Assembly (NCBI GenBank): GCA_910588415.1
Contig: CAJUPK010000135.1
Location: 1-6,521 of the forward strand
Source: an uncultured Oscillospiraceae bacterium
GTDB lineage: Bacteria > Bacillota > Clostridia > Oscillospirales > Acutalibacteraceae
Length of the DNA stretch: 6,521 nucleotides
Reading direction: 5' to 3'
The notes below the pieces were generated by a model, which saw nothing but the letters and a program-made list of their open reading frames with translations, did no database searches and had not been told where the DNA came from. A program made the translations under genes and the position numbers. This document shows positions 1 through 4,841 of this stretch, in pieces (position 1 is the stretch's first letter; each line of letters begins with the position of its first letter).

Positions 1-418
1 AGGCCCGGGAGAAATGGTCCTTGGCCTCCTCCAGCCAGCCCCGGCGGTACAGCACAGAGCCTTTCAAAAAGTACCACTCGGCGTTGCGGCGGTCCGCTGG
101 CACTCCGTTTAAGATCTGCTCCGCGTCCGCGATGCGCCCGGTCATGATCAAACTCCGCACGTCGCCAAAGCCAGAGCCGCCGCTTCCCCGGTAGTTCACT
201 GTGTTCTGCCCGCCGGTATAGCCGCCCCCCCGTCTCTGGGCCGTGATGGCGTCATAGGCCTCGTTGATCTCCTTCATCTTCTCGTCGGCCAGTTCCTTCA
301 GGGGGCTCTCCGCGTACTGGTCCGGGTGGTACTTCTTGGCCAGCCTGCGGTACGCGTCCTTAATCTCCTCGTCAGTGGCCGAACGGGATACGCCCAGCAC
401 CTTATACGGGTCCGTCAT
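1..418 (-). CDS. J-domain (DnaJ-like) co-chaperone, C-terminus cut by window edge
   Basis: The 139 residues visible begin MTDPYKVLGVSRSATDEEI and carry a complete J domain (about residues 3-60). It has the HPD tripeptide at 31-33, preceded by the basic helix YRRLAKKY and followed by a third helix ending INEAYDAI. The HPD loop is what stimulates Hsp70/DnaK ATPase in this family. A Gly-rich linker (about 60-86) then leads into helices resembling TPR repeats (LIMTGRIADAEQILNGVP, then AEWYFLKGSVLYRRGWLEEA), so this is a small J protein with a helical C-terminal domain, not full DnaJ. No zinc-finger cysteines are seen in this part. ATG at 418 has a GAAGGGA ribosome site about 8 bases upstream. It is the last gene of the minus-strand series, 220 bases after the DUF5685 gene, and a hairpin repeat lies 30-58 bases before its start. 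The cytosolic role is inferred; the client is unknown. Confidence 0.9.
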   Translation of the reverse strand, partial: MTDPYKVLGVSRSATDEEIKDAYRRLAKKYHPDQYAESPLKELADEKMKEINEAYDAITAQRRGGGYTGGQNTVNYRGSGGSGFGDVRSLIMTGRIADAEQILNGVPADRRNAEWYFLKGSVLYRRGWLEEAKDHFSRA

Positions 419-447
419 CTTTCTGATCCCTTCCCTTTCTCACTACT

Positions 448-568
448 TGACGTTGGGCCCTAAGGGGTCCAAGTCACGGAGTTTCCCTCCCTTGCAGCGC
501 CATTGCCTGCGGCAAGTCGCAGCACTCGCTTTTGCTGTGCAAAAGTACGAGAAAAATTCCTGCCCTGG
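448..568. repeat. Hairpin-rich intergenic repeat, copy A
   Basis: Read on the plus strand, this 121-base unit opens with TGAC-G-TTGGGCCC / GGGTCCAA-GTCA (448-476), an 8-bp stem with one G-T pair and loop TAAG. An outer stem follows, GGAGTTT (478-484) with AAATTCC (554-560), enclosing two smaller hairpins: TTGCC-TGC-GGCAA (503-515) and the perfect TTTTGC-TGT-GCAAAA (530-544). It ends CCTGCCCTGG. The same order of elements, with different stem sequences that still pair, occurs at 3432-3527. It fills about half of the gap between the DUF5685 and J-domain genes, so if those are co-transcribed it lies in the mRNA leader of the J-domain gene. Which strand is functional, if any, cannot be told. Confidence 0.65.
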
Positions 569-618
569 TAACTCTATGGCAGTTTTGTGGTGCAATATCG
601 CCCACGGAGCGGGTATTT

Positions 619-640
619 GACCGGGGATTTCGCCCCAGTC
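619..640 (-). terminator. Hairpin overlapping the DUF5685 stop codon; weak terminator candidate
   Basis: On the minus strand GACTGGGG-CGAAAT-CCCCGGTC forms an 8-bp stem with one T-G wobble, starting inside the TGA stop codon (641-639). The following bases (AAATACCC) lack a T run, so intrinsic termination would be weak. With its flanks it also fits the TGAC...GTCA framing (618-641) of the hairpin repeats in this gap, so it may belong to that family instead. Confidence 0.3.
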
Positions 641-1556
641 ACAGCTCCTTCAGCTCCCGGCGGGACTTCTCCTTCACATGCAGAAAGAGAATCTCCTTCT
701 GCACTTGGGGCAAGCCCTTTTCCGCCACATTTTCAATGATGGGCCCAAAGGGCCCCAGTTCCAGCAGGTTCATGGCCAGCACCAGCTGGGCCGCGGTGGC
801 GTTCAGGGCCTCGTTGCAGGCCTCCTCCGCTCTCTGGCGCTCCTCCTGGCTCAGCTCTTTTTTTCCCTCCAGGCCCAGCCGCCGGATAAAGGGGTTAAAG
901 CTTCCCTCCCGCAGGTCATCCTGCAGGTCGTCCGCCGCGTCCATCAAATACACCCAGCGGCCCAAAAAATACCCAAACCGCTCCAAGGCCGGGCGCTGGC
1001 GGCTTTCGCAGCCGCCGCAGCCAGCCAGTTCGCCAAACAGGGCCTGCAAAAGCAGGGCCGTGGGTTCCGCGCAGGGGTCCACCCCGGCCTGGGCCTCCTC
1101 GGCCTGGCGCTGGCTCTCCATGGCCTTTTGGGCCTCCTCCGCTAAAAAGGGGAAACGCTTTGCAGCCTTTTTGGCCTGGGGAGCCACCACCGCCAGCAGC
1201 ATCCGGCTGCCCAGGGACCCCCAAAACCCCCGGTCCGCCAGGTCGTCCCGCAGCTTGTGATAGGTCAGCAGCACGCACAGGGCGGCGGCTTTCTTGTATT
1301 CTTCCCCAGGGCTTGGCAGGTATGTGCAGGCTTTGGCCGGGTTGCACACACAGCGCCTGCGCCGCTCCTCCACCTGGGCGCCAGAGACAGACAGGGCCAC
1401 CAAAGCGTAAAAGGCGCAGTCATAGCTTAAAGCCAGCCGGGCCAAGGGGCCGTACTCCTCCCCCAGCACCCGGCACAGCTGGCAGTACACAGCCTTATAT
1501 TGGCCGTACTCCCGCACCAGCAGCTCGGGCTTATAGGGACGCACATAACCGAACAT
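639..1556 (-). CDS. DUF5685 family protein (function unknown, all-helical)
   Basis: The 305-residue protein begins MFGYVRPYKPELLVREYGQYKAVYCQLCRVLG, which I recognise as the DUF5685 opening. An ATG six bases upstream (1562) is possible, but AAGGAG at 1570-1565 is only 2 bases from it and 8 bases from 1556, so 1556 is preferred. Visible features are CxxC at 25-28, a CVCNPAKAC cluster at 69-77, and two acidic motifs in predicted helices: HKLRDDLAD (about 100-108) and YLMDAADDLQDD (about 203-214), the latter followed by GSFNPF. The two DDxxD motifs resemble in type and spacing the metal/diphosphate-binding pair of trans-isoprenyl diphosphate synthases, but no function is established by this. There is no signal peptide or clear membrane segment. 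It lies 136 bases after the lipid kinase gene and before the J-domain gene. Recognition of the family is fairly sure; function is unknown. Confidence 0.85.
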   Translation of the reverse strand: MFGYVRPYKPELLVREYGQYKAVYCQLCRVLGEEYGPLARLALSYDCAFYALVALSVSGAQVEERRRRCVCNPAKACTYLPSPGEEYKKAAALCVLLTYHKLRDDLADRGFWGSLGSRMLLAVVAPQAKKAAKRFPFLAEEAQKAMESQRQAEEAQAGVDPCAEPTALLLQALFGELAGCGGCESRQRPALERFGYFLGRWVYLMDAADDLQDDLREGSFNPFIRRLGLEGKKELSQEERQRAEEACNEALNATAAQLVLAMNLLELGPFGPIIENVAEKGLPQVQKEILFLHVKEKSRRELKEL

Positions 1557-1692
1557 CCACATTTCTCCTTAGCGGCTGTTTGATACTGTTATTTTACCGG
1601 ATTTCCTGACCCGAGTGTTGAACACACTGTAAACAAACGCCGCTATTTTCTTTACTATTTTCTATACTGTTTCCGCCTTCCAGGCAAGCCCT
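1557..1692. other. Gap between lipid kinase and DUF5685 genes, possible regulatory region
   Basis: This 136-base stretch is more AT-rich than the genes around it. On the minus strand it holds a direct repeat AGAAAATAG spaced 12 bases (within 1641-1665), two ACAGTAT copies, an overlapping dyad GTGTT-g-AACAC (1615-1625), TTTACA, and a TAAAAT that could be a -10 box. No -35/-10 pair at 16-18 spacing was found, and no terminator hairpin with a T run follows the kinase stop. It may therefore carry a regulated promoter for the DUF5685/J-domain pair, but this is only suggested. Confidence 0.3.
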
Positions 1693-2595
1693 TTACCGGT
1701 ACAGGCTCAGGGCGCCCTGCAGGACCTCCACCTTTACATCCGTGCCGCCGCTGGCGTACTCCCCGTCTAGGGACCAGGGCATGGGCTCCCCGCAGGAGAA
1801 ACTGGCCCCGGCTGTGTGTACAAAGGTGATCAGCTCCTCGTCCCCCTTGCCGTTTTTCAGGGACAGGAGAATCCGGTTCAGCTCATGCAGGTTCTTGGGC
1901 CGCTTCACCAGGGTCAGCTCAAATTTCCCGTCCGTGGGGTCCACTTTGGCGCTGTCCAGCTTGATGACCCCGCCCAGAGAGGTGGAGTTGCTCACCGACC
2001 CGAAGATATAGTCCCCTTCACAGGCCCCGCCCTCCAGGGTCTCCACCCGCACAGGGTAGGACTTTAAGGTGGGCAGCTCCTTGATGCCCTCAATCACATA
2101 GGCCAGATGGCCCAGGGAGTTCTTCAGGCTTTGCGTGGCAGTATAGGAACTCTGGGTAAAAGCCCCGAAGGAGGCCACATAGACAAAGTACCGCTCCCCA
2201 AAGCGGCCCACGTCCATGGGGGCAGGCTCCCCCTGGGCGATGAGCTCCGCAGCCTCCGCAGGCTCTTTGGGCAAGCCCAAAAAGCTGGCAAAGTCATTGG
2301 TGGTCCCGCAGGGAATGTACCCCAGGGGCAGCTGGCAGCCAGCGCCCAGTATCCGGTCCACAGTGGTGCTCAGGGTGCCGTCGCCCCCGCAGCACACAAG
2401 GGCCTGGGTCCCCTCCGGCGAACCGGGCGGACAATCCACAGCCCGTGCCAGAGCCTGGGCAGCGTGCTGGGGGCTGACGGTCAGCTCCAGTACCGGCTCA
2501 TGGCCAGCCTCCCGCAGCACCCTGTACACGTCCTCCAGGTCCCGCAGCAGAGTCTGCCTGCCAGCGTTGGGATTTACAAAAACTCGCATCCGCAT
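1693..2595 (-). CDS. Diacylglycerol kinase family lipid kinase (DgkB/YegS type)
   Basis: The 300-residue protein has the DAGK catalytic fold motifs in order: VNPNAG (7-12), the nucleotide-binding GGDGT (70-74), PCGTTND (95-101), ASFGAF (141-146), an acidic region LDSAKVDPTDGKFEL (213-227) of the kind that binds structural magnesium in DgkB, and SLDGEY (275-280). Length is typical for soluble bacterial DgkB/YegS enzymes. Family members transfer the ATP gamma-phosphate to diacylglycerol or related lipids at the membrane face, recycling diacylglycerol from lipoteichoic acid synthesis in Firmicutes. The exact lipid here is not determined. ATG 2595 is chosen because GAGGTG lies 7 bases upstream; an ATG at 2602 is out of frame. 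The ribosome site overlaps the NUDIX stop TAG (gap 15 bases), so the two genes are almost certainly co-transcribed and probably translationally coupled. Stop is TAA. Confidence 0.92.
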   Translation of the reverse strand: MRMRVFVNPNAGRQTLLRDLEDVYRVLREAGHEPVLELTVSPQHAAQALARAVDCPPGSPEGTQALVCCGGDGTLSTTVDRILGAGCQLPLGYIPCGTTNDFASFLGLPKEPAEAAELIAQGEPAPMDVGRFGERYFVYVASFGAFTQSSYTATQSLKNSLGHLAYVIEGIKELPTLKSYPVRVETLEGGACEGDYIFGSVSNSTSLGGVIKLDSAKVDPTDGKFELTLVKRPKNLHELNRILLSLKNGKGDEELITFVHTAGASFSCGEPMPWSLDGEYASGGTDVKVEVLQGALSLYR

Positions 2596-2610
2596 GGGCC
2601 ATCACCTCTC

Positions 2611-3042
2611 CTAATTTTCAAACTGGTCCTTCACCTGCTGGAACAGAAAGGGCGTTATGCCCGGGTAGGTGATCTGCTCCGGCAAAGTGTCAAAGCACCG
2701 GGTCTCCGCCATCTCGCTCTCCGGCAGGGGGCCCAGCCGCTCTATATCCGCAAAGAACACTGCGCCCCAGGAGCCGTCCTCTGGGTTATCCACCACCCAG
2801 GCATAATACCGGCACAGAGGCCGCAGGGAGAATTCCTCCGCGCCGCTCTCCTCCCACAGCTCCCGGCGGGCCGCCTCCAGCGCTGTCTCCCCGGGCTCTA
2901 TGTGGCCGCCCTGGGTCTCCCAGGTGTCCCGCTCCCGGTGGCGGCTCAACAACAGCTTGCCCCGGTACCGAGAGATTACCACCACATATTTGTCCTCCGG
3001 CTCCTCCCTCCACTCTGTCACCTTACACGCCAGCTTTGCCAA
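2611..3042 (-). CDS. NUDIX hydrolase (YtkD/MutT-like), probable TTG start
   Basis: The Nudix box GX5EX7REUXEEXGU is complete: GHIEPGETALEAARRELWEESGA at residues 46-68, in two adjacent pieces GHIEPGE and TALEAARRELWEESGA, preceded by LLLSRHRERDTWETQG. Such enzymes cleave nucleoside diphosphates linked to another group; the closest type I recall is the YtkD-like 8-oxo-dGTP/nucleotide diphosphatase set, but substrate cannot be read from sequence. I place the start at TTG 3042, with a consensus AAGGAGG at 3058-3052, nine bases upstream, giving 143 residues, a normal length. The frame stays open to an ATG at 3135, but the extra 31 residues (including VHFFKSGRVWGQRPTTL) are a translation of two perfect or near-perfect hairpins with no domain character. 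Stop TAG overlaps the ribosome site of the lipid kinase. It is probably the first gene of its transcript, with a candidate promoter at 3153-3180. Confidence 0.88.
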   Translation of the reverse strand: MAKLACKVTEWREEPEDKYVVVISRYRGKLLLSRHRERDTWETQGGHIEPGETALEAARRELWEESGAEEFSLRPLCRYYAWVVDNPEDGSWGAVFFADIERLGPLPESEMAETRCFDTLPEQITYPGITPFLFQQVKDQFEN

Positions 3043-3067
3043 ATCTTGCTGCCTCCTTTCTAAGGTC

Positions 3068-3085
3068 GTGGGGCGCTGCCCCCAC
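3068..3085. repeat. GC hairpin in the NUDIX leader
   Basis: GTGGGG (3068-3073) pairs with CCCCAC (3080-3085). It sits 10 bases upstream of the AAGGAGG ribosome site of the NUDIX gene when read on the minus strand, so it would be in the mRNA leader. No T run follows, arguing against a simple terminator; the CCTT just after it can pair with the AAGG of the ribosome site. Confidence 0.5.
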
Positions 3086-3091
3086 ACCCTG

Positions 3092-3109
3092 CCACTTTTG
3101 AAAAAGTGG
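3092..3109. repeat. CCACTTTT/AAAAGTGG hairpin in the NUDIX leader
   Basis: On the minus strand CCACTTT-TTCA-AAAGTGG forms a 7-bp stem (8 bp if the loop closes to two bases). It is six bases from the 3068-3085 hairpin, forming a paired-hairpin cassette directly upstream of the NUDIX ribosome site. From memory, similar paired hairpins before genes are common in Oscillospiraceae genomes; this is recollection, not a search. Confidence 0.5.
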
Positions 3110-3152
3110 ACAAAACTTTTACCTTCGCTCCGCACTTCGTTTGTCGCGGAAT

Positions 3153-3180
3153 TTTATATAAATAAAAATTGCGCGGTCCA
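3153..3180 (-). promoter_or_regulatory. Candidate promoter for the NUDIX-lipid kinase transcript
   Basis: On the minus strand TGGACC (3180-3175, 4 of 6 to the -35 consensus) is followed after 16 bases by TATAAA (3158-3153, 5 of 6). It lies in a short AT-rich island in otherwise GC-rich DNA. Transcription from it would give a leader of about 100 bases containing the two hairpins before the NUDIX start. Confidence 0.4.
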
Positions 3181-3256
3181 GGGCGGGGAACTTTCTATGT
3201 TGTTATTATTAAAAAATCCCTATCAAAGCCTAATGCGATTGGAAGAAGAAAGGGGT

Positions 3257-3314
3257 CAAGGGCAACTGGTTCCCCTTGCGTGGTGTGGAGCAGCGCTCCA
3301 CGGCCTTGCCCTTG
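3257..3314. repeat. Nested inverted repeat with perfect 7-bp hairpin
   Basis: CAAGGGCAA (3257-3265) is perfectly inverted at 3306-3314, and between them GTGGAGC-AGC-GCTCCAC (3285-3301) is a perfect 7-bp stem with a 3-base loop. The 22 bases at 3293-3314 recur exactly, inverted, at 4781-4802 in the gap between the fructokinase and GH32 genes, which ties this block to the repeat family. Downstream the plus strand reads CCAGGCGG, matching the family's end. Confidence 0.6.
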
Positions 3315-3317
3315 CCA

Positions 3318-3398
3318 GGCGGCGCTGTACAAAGAGTGGGGAAGCAGAAGTCTTCCCACCACACACAGCTGCTCTTAGACCACAATGCCAGCGCCGCC
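3318..3398. repeat. Long-range stem enclosing a bulged hairpin
   Basis: GGCGGCGCTG (3318-3327) is a perfect 10-bp inverted match to CAGCGCCGCC (3389-3398). Inside, GTGGGGAAG (3336-3344) pairs with CTTCCCAC (3352-3359) with one bulged G. It continues directly from the block at 3257-3314, so 140 bases are almost fully accounted for by nested pairing. No protein motif is seen in any frame here. Confidence 0.5.
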
Positions 3399-3414
3399 CA
3401 TCTTACCAGCGCCT

Positions 3415-3431
3415 TGGGCACAAGGTGCCCA
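3415..3431. repeat. Perfect 7-bp hairpin abutting repeat B1
   Basis: TGGGCAC-AAG-GTGCCCA is a perfect 7-bp stem with a 3-base loop. It ends at the base immediately before the TGAC box of unit B1, so hairpins are packed end to end. Confidence 0.6.
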
Positions 3432-3527
3432 TGACGTTGAGCTTCGCTCAAGTCACGGAGTTTCGTCTCTTCGCGCGAGGCGCTCGTTTTCCTTCGGAAA
3501 ATGCAGACGAAACTCCTGCCTGGGCGG
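3432..3527. repeat. Hairpin-rich intergenic repeat, copy B1
   Basis: Plus-strand order: TGAC-G-TTGAGC-TTC-GCTCAA-GTCA (3432-3455); a perfect 12-bp outer stem GGAGTTTCGTCT (3457-3468) with AGACGAAACTCC (3505-3516); inside it GCGC-GAG-GCGC (3473-3483) and TTTTCC-TTC-GGAAAA (3487-3501); then TGCCTGGGCGG to 3527. This four-stem layout resembles a cloverleaf. Compared with copy A, the first stem, the outer stem and the TTTT-containing hairpin all differ in sequence yet remain paired. It lies between the fructokinase and NUDIX genes. Function unknown; a structured RNA, a mobile MITE/REP-like element or a termination element are the candidates. Confidence 0.7.
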
Positions 3528-3532
3528 TCCTT

Positions 3533-3619
3533 TGACATTACCTGCGGCAAGTCATTTCCCTCGACCGCGAAGCGGCCGCCTTTCCTGCGGAACATATCGG
3601 AAACCTCCTACCCTGGCGG
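3533..3619. repeat. Hairpin-rich intergenic repeat, copy B2 (tandem to B1)
   Basis: Starting five bases after B1 and in the same orientation: TGAC-A-TTACC-TGC-GGCAA-GTCA (3533-3554, one A-C mismatch); outer stem TTTCC (3555-3559) with GGAAA (3599-3603); inner hairpins CCGC-GAA-GCGG (3565-3575) and TTCC-TGC-GGAA (3582-3592); end CCTACCCTGGCGG. The element order matches B1 though the sequence has diverged widely, so B1 and B2 form a tandem pair. Confidence 0.65.
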
Positions 3620-3670
3620 TTCTAGGGCACAAAGCCAGCACCACTCAGCAGCGCCCCCCTGCTTCCAAAC

Positions 3671-3685
3671 TGGCCCCAAGGGCCA
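3671..3685 (-). terminator. Hairpin just after the fructokinase stop; weak terminator candidate
   Basis: On the minus strand TGGCCC-TTG-GGGCCA, a 6-bp stem with a 3-base loop, begins 7 bases after the TAA stop of the fructokinase. The next bases (GTTTGGAAG) have only a short T run. It is well placed to end the GH32-fructokinase transcript, but the tail is poor. Confidence 0.35.
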
Positions 3686-3692
3686 ATCCGCT

Positions 3693-4688
3693 TTAGGTCA
3701 GCTGAAACCCTGTCTCCAGCAGCGGTGTGTCCTCCATGCAGGCCAGAATATCCTCCCGCCGGGCCAGGGCTGGGATTCCCCCTGGCCGGGTGGCGCAGCA
3801 GGAACCCGCCGCGTTGGCAAACCGGCAGAACTCCGCCAGCTGGGCAGGGTCCAGGGCCTCCAGGGCCTGGGGGCTGTCTATGCCGTTTTGGAACAGCTGG
3901 GACAAAAACGCCCCCCAGAAGCTGTCGCCAGAACCGGTTGTGTCCACCACCTGGGTGTCAAAGGTGGGGTGATGGCTCAGCTTGCCCTTATAGGAGGACA
4001 CGCAGCCCGCTGGCCCCAGGGTGACCATCACCAGCACAATGCCCAGCTGGTGCAGCTGCCGGACCCCCTGGGCAATGCTGTCTGTGCCTGTCAGCAGGGC
4101 CAGCTCTTCCTCTGAGATCTTCAGCAGATGGCACAACTCCAGGCCCTGGCGCATCCCTGCCACGCCCTCCTCCTCCGAGGGCCACAGCACCGGCCGCCAG
4201 TTGGGGTCATAGGAGATCAGCTTGCCCATAGCCCGGGCCTTCTCCACCAGCTCCAGCGTGGTGCTGCGGCCCGGCTCAGTAGTCAGGGACAAAGACCCAA
4301 AGTGAAGCAGCCTGCAGTCCTCCAAAACAGAGAGGTCCAGCTCCTCCAGGCGCAGCTGGGTGTCCGCGCCGGGGTTGCGGTAAAAGGTGAAGCTGCGGTC
4401 TCCCTGGCTGTCCAGCCGCACAAAGGCCAGGGTCGTGCGAAACTCCTTGTCCGCGACCAGGTTGCGGGTGTCCACCTGGTTTTCCTCCAGGCAGCGGCGC
4501 AGGTCGTCTCCAAAGCTATCCTGGCCCACCTTGCCGATGAACCCGGCGGAAACCCCCAACCGGGCCAGCTGCACAGCCACATTGCCCGGCGCGCCGCCGG
4601 GGTTGGGGCAGATGGCTCCCGGGTATCCCTCCGCCTGCACGGGGGTGAAGTCAATCAGCATCTCGCCTGTGGTTACAATATCTGGCAT
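3693..4688 (-). CDS. PfkB-family carbohydrate kinase, probable fructokinase
   Basis: The 331-residue protein begins MPDIVTTGEMLIDFTP. PfkB signature 1 is at GGAPGNVAVQLARLG (31-45) and signature 2 at DTTGSGDSFWGAFL (249-262), where D255 is the expected catalytic base and GSG forms the anion hole. YDPNWRPVLW (160-169) and the ending ATRPGGIPAL (299-308) are typical of ScrK-like fructokinases. It would convert fructose to fructose 6-phosphate with ATP in the cytosol. The frame is open to an ATG at 4760, but those 24 residues (GYWGYHGKIYSLIHIYRKE...) have no kinase character; ATG 4688 is chosen, with AAAGGAA about 12 bases upstream, a slightly long spacing. It follows the GH32 gene by 153 bases on the same strand, which supports fructose as substrate; 2-keto-3-deoxygluconate or another sugar is less likely. 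No signal peptide. Stop TAA. Confidence 0.88.
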   Translation of the reverse strand: MPDIVTTGEMLIDFTPVQAEGYPGAICPNPGGAPGNVAVQLARLGVSAGFIGKVGQDSFGDDLRRCLEENQVDTRNLVADKEFRTTLAFVRLDSQGDRSFTFYRNPGADTQLRLEELDLSVLEDCRLLHFGSLSLTTEPGRSTTLELVEKARAMGKLISYDPNWRPVLWPSEEEGVAGMRQGLELCHLLKISEEELALLTGTDSIAQGVRQLHQLGIVLVMVTLGPAGCVSSYKGKLSHHPTFDTQVVDTTGSGDSFWGAFLSQLFQNGIDSPQALEALDPAQLAEFCRFANAAGSCCATRPGGIPALARREDILACMEDTPLLETGFQLT

Positions 4689-4742
4689 AGAACAATCACA
4701 TTCCTTTCTATATATGTGTATTAAGCTATAGATTTTCCCGTG

Positions 4743-4777
4743 GTATCCCCAGTATCCCATAATATCTAGCGTATCCC
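4743..4777. repeat. Three GTATCCC direct repeats upstream of the fructokinase
   Basis: GTATCCC occurs at 4743-4749, 4752-4758 and 4771-4777 (GGGATAC on the gene strand), starts spaced 9 and 19 bases, roughly one and two helical turns. They lie 55-90 bases upstream of the fructokinase start and may form a regulator site or a promoter-proximal repeat. No convincing -35/-10 pair accompanies them. Confidence 0.35.
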
Positions 4778-4826
4778 GCCCAAGGGCAAGGCCGTGGAGC
4801 GCGGCGACTTGCCGAAGGCAATGTCA
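4776..4826 (-). repeat. Short inverted copy C of the hairpin repeat family
   Basis: On the minus strand this 51-base unit reads TGAC-A-TTGCC-TTC-GGCAA-GTC, then the 22-base block also present at 3293-3314, then GGGCGG. It thus keeps the TGAC/GTC-framed first hairpin and the family's end but lacks the outer stem and inner hairpins of copies A, B1 and B2. It starts 16 bases after the GH32 stop, in the GH32-fructokinase gap. Confidence 0.55.
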
Positions 4827-4841
4827 GCTCTTCCCATTTGG

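Noticed and set aside
2107..3063. A 318-codon plus-strand open frame opposite the lipid kinase and NUDIX genes
   Set aside because: It spans two well-supported genes in antisense and has no motif of its own.
3230..3595. A 121-codon minus-strand frame (begins MFRRKGGRFAVEGND) between fructokinase and NUDIX genes
   Set aside because: It is a translation of units B1, B2 and the nested inverted repeats. It has no domain, no ribosome site suited to its start, and its composition follows the hairpins.
3432..3619. CRISPR array
   Set aside because: The repeated blocks are not identical direct repeats with regular unique spacers, and no cas gene is present.
3257..3619. Insertion sequence remnant
   Set aside because: No transposase-like reading frame or terminal inverted repeat pair with a target duplication is visible; a non-autonomous element remains possible.
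2900..3696. Plus-strand open frames of 69-211 codons across the same gap
   Set aside because: They run through the NUDIX gene antisense and the repeat array; they lack ribosome sites and recognisable motifs.
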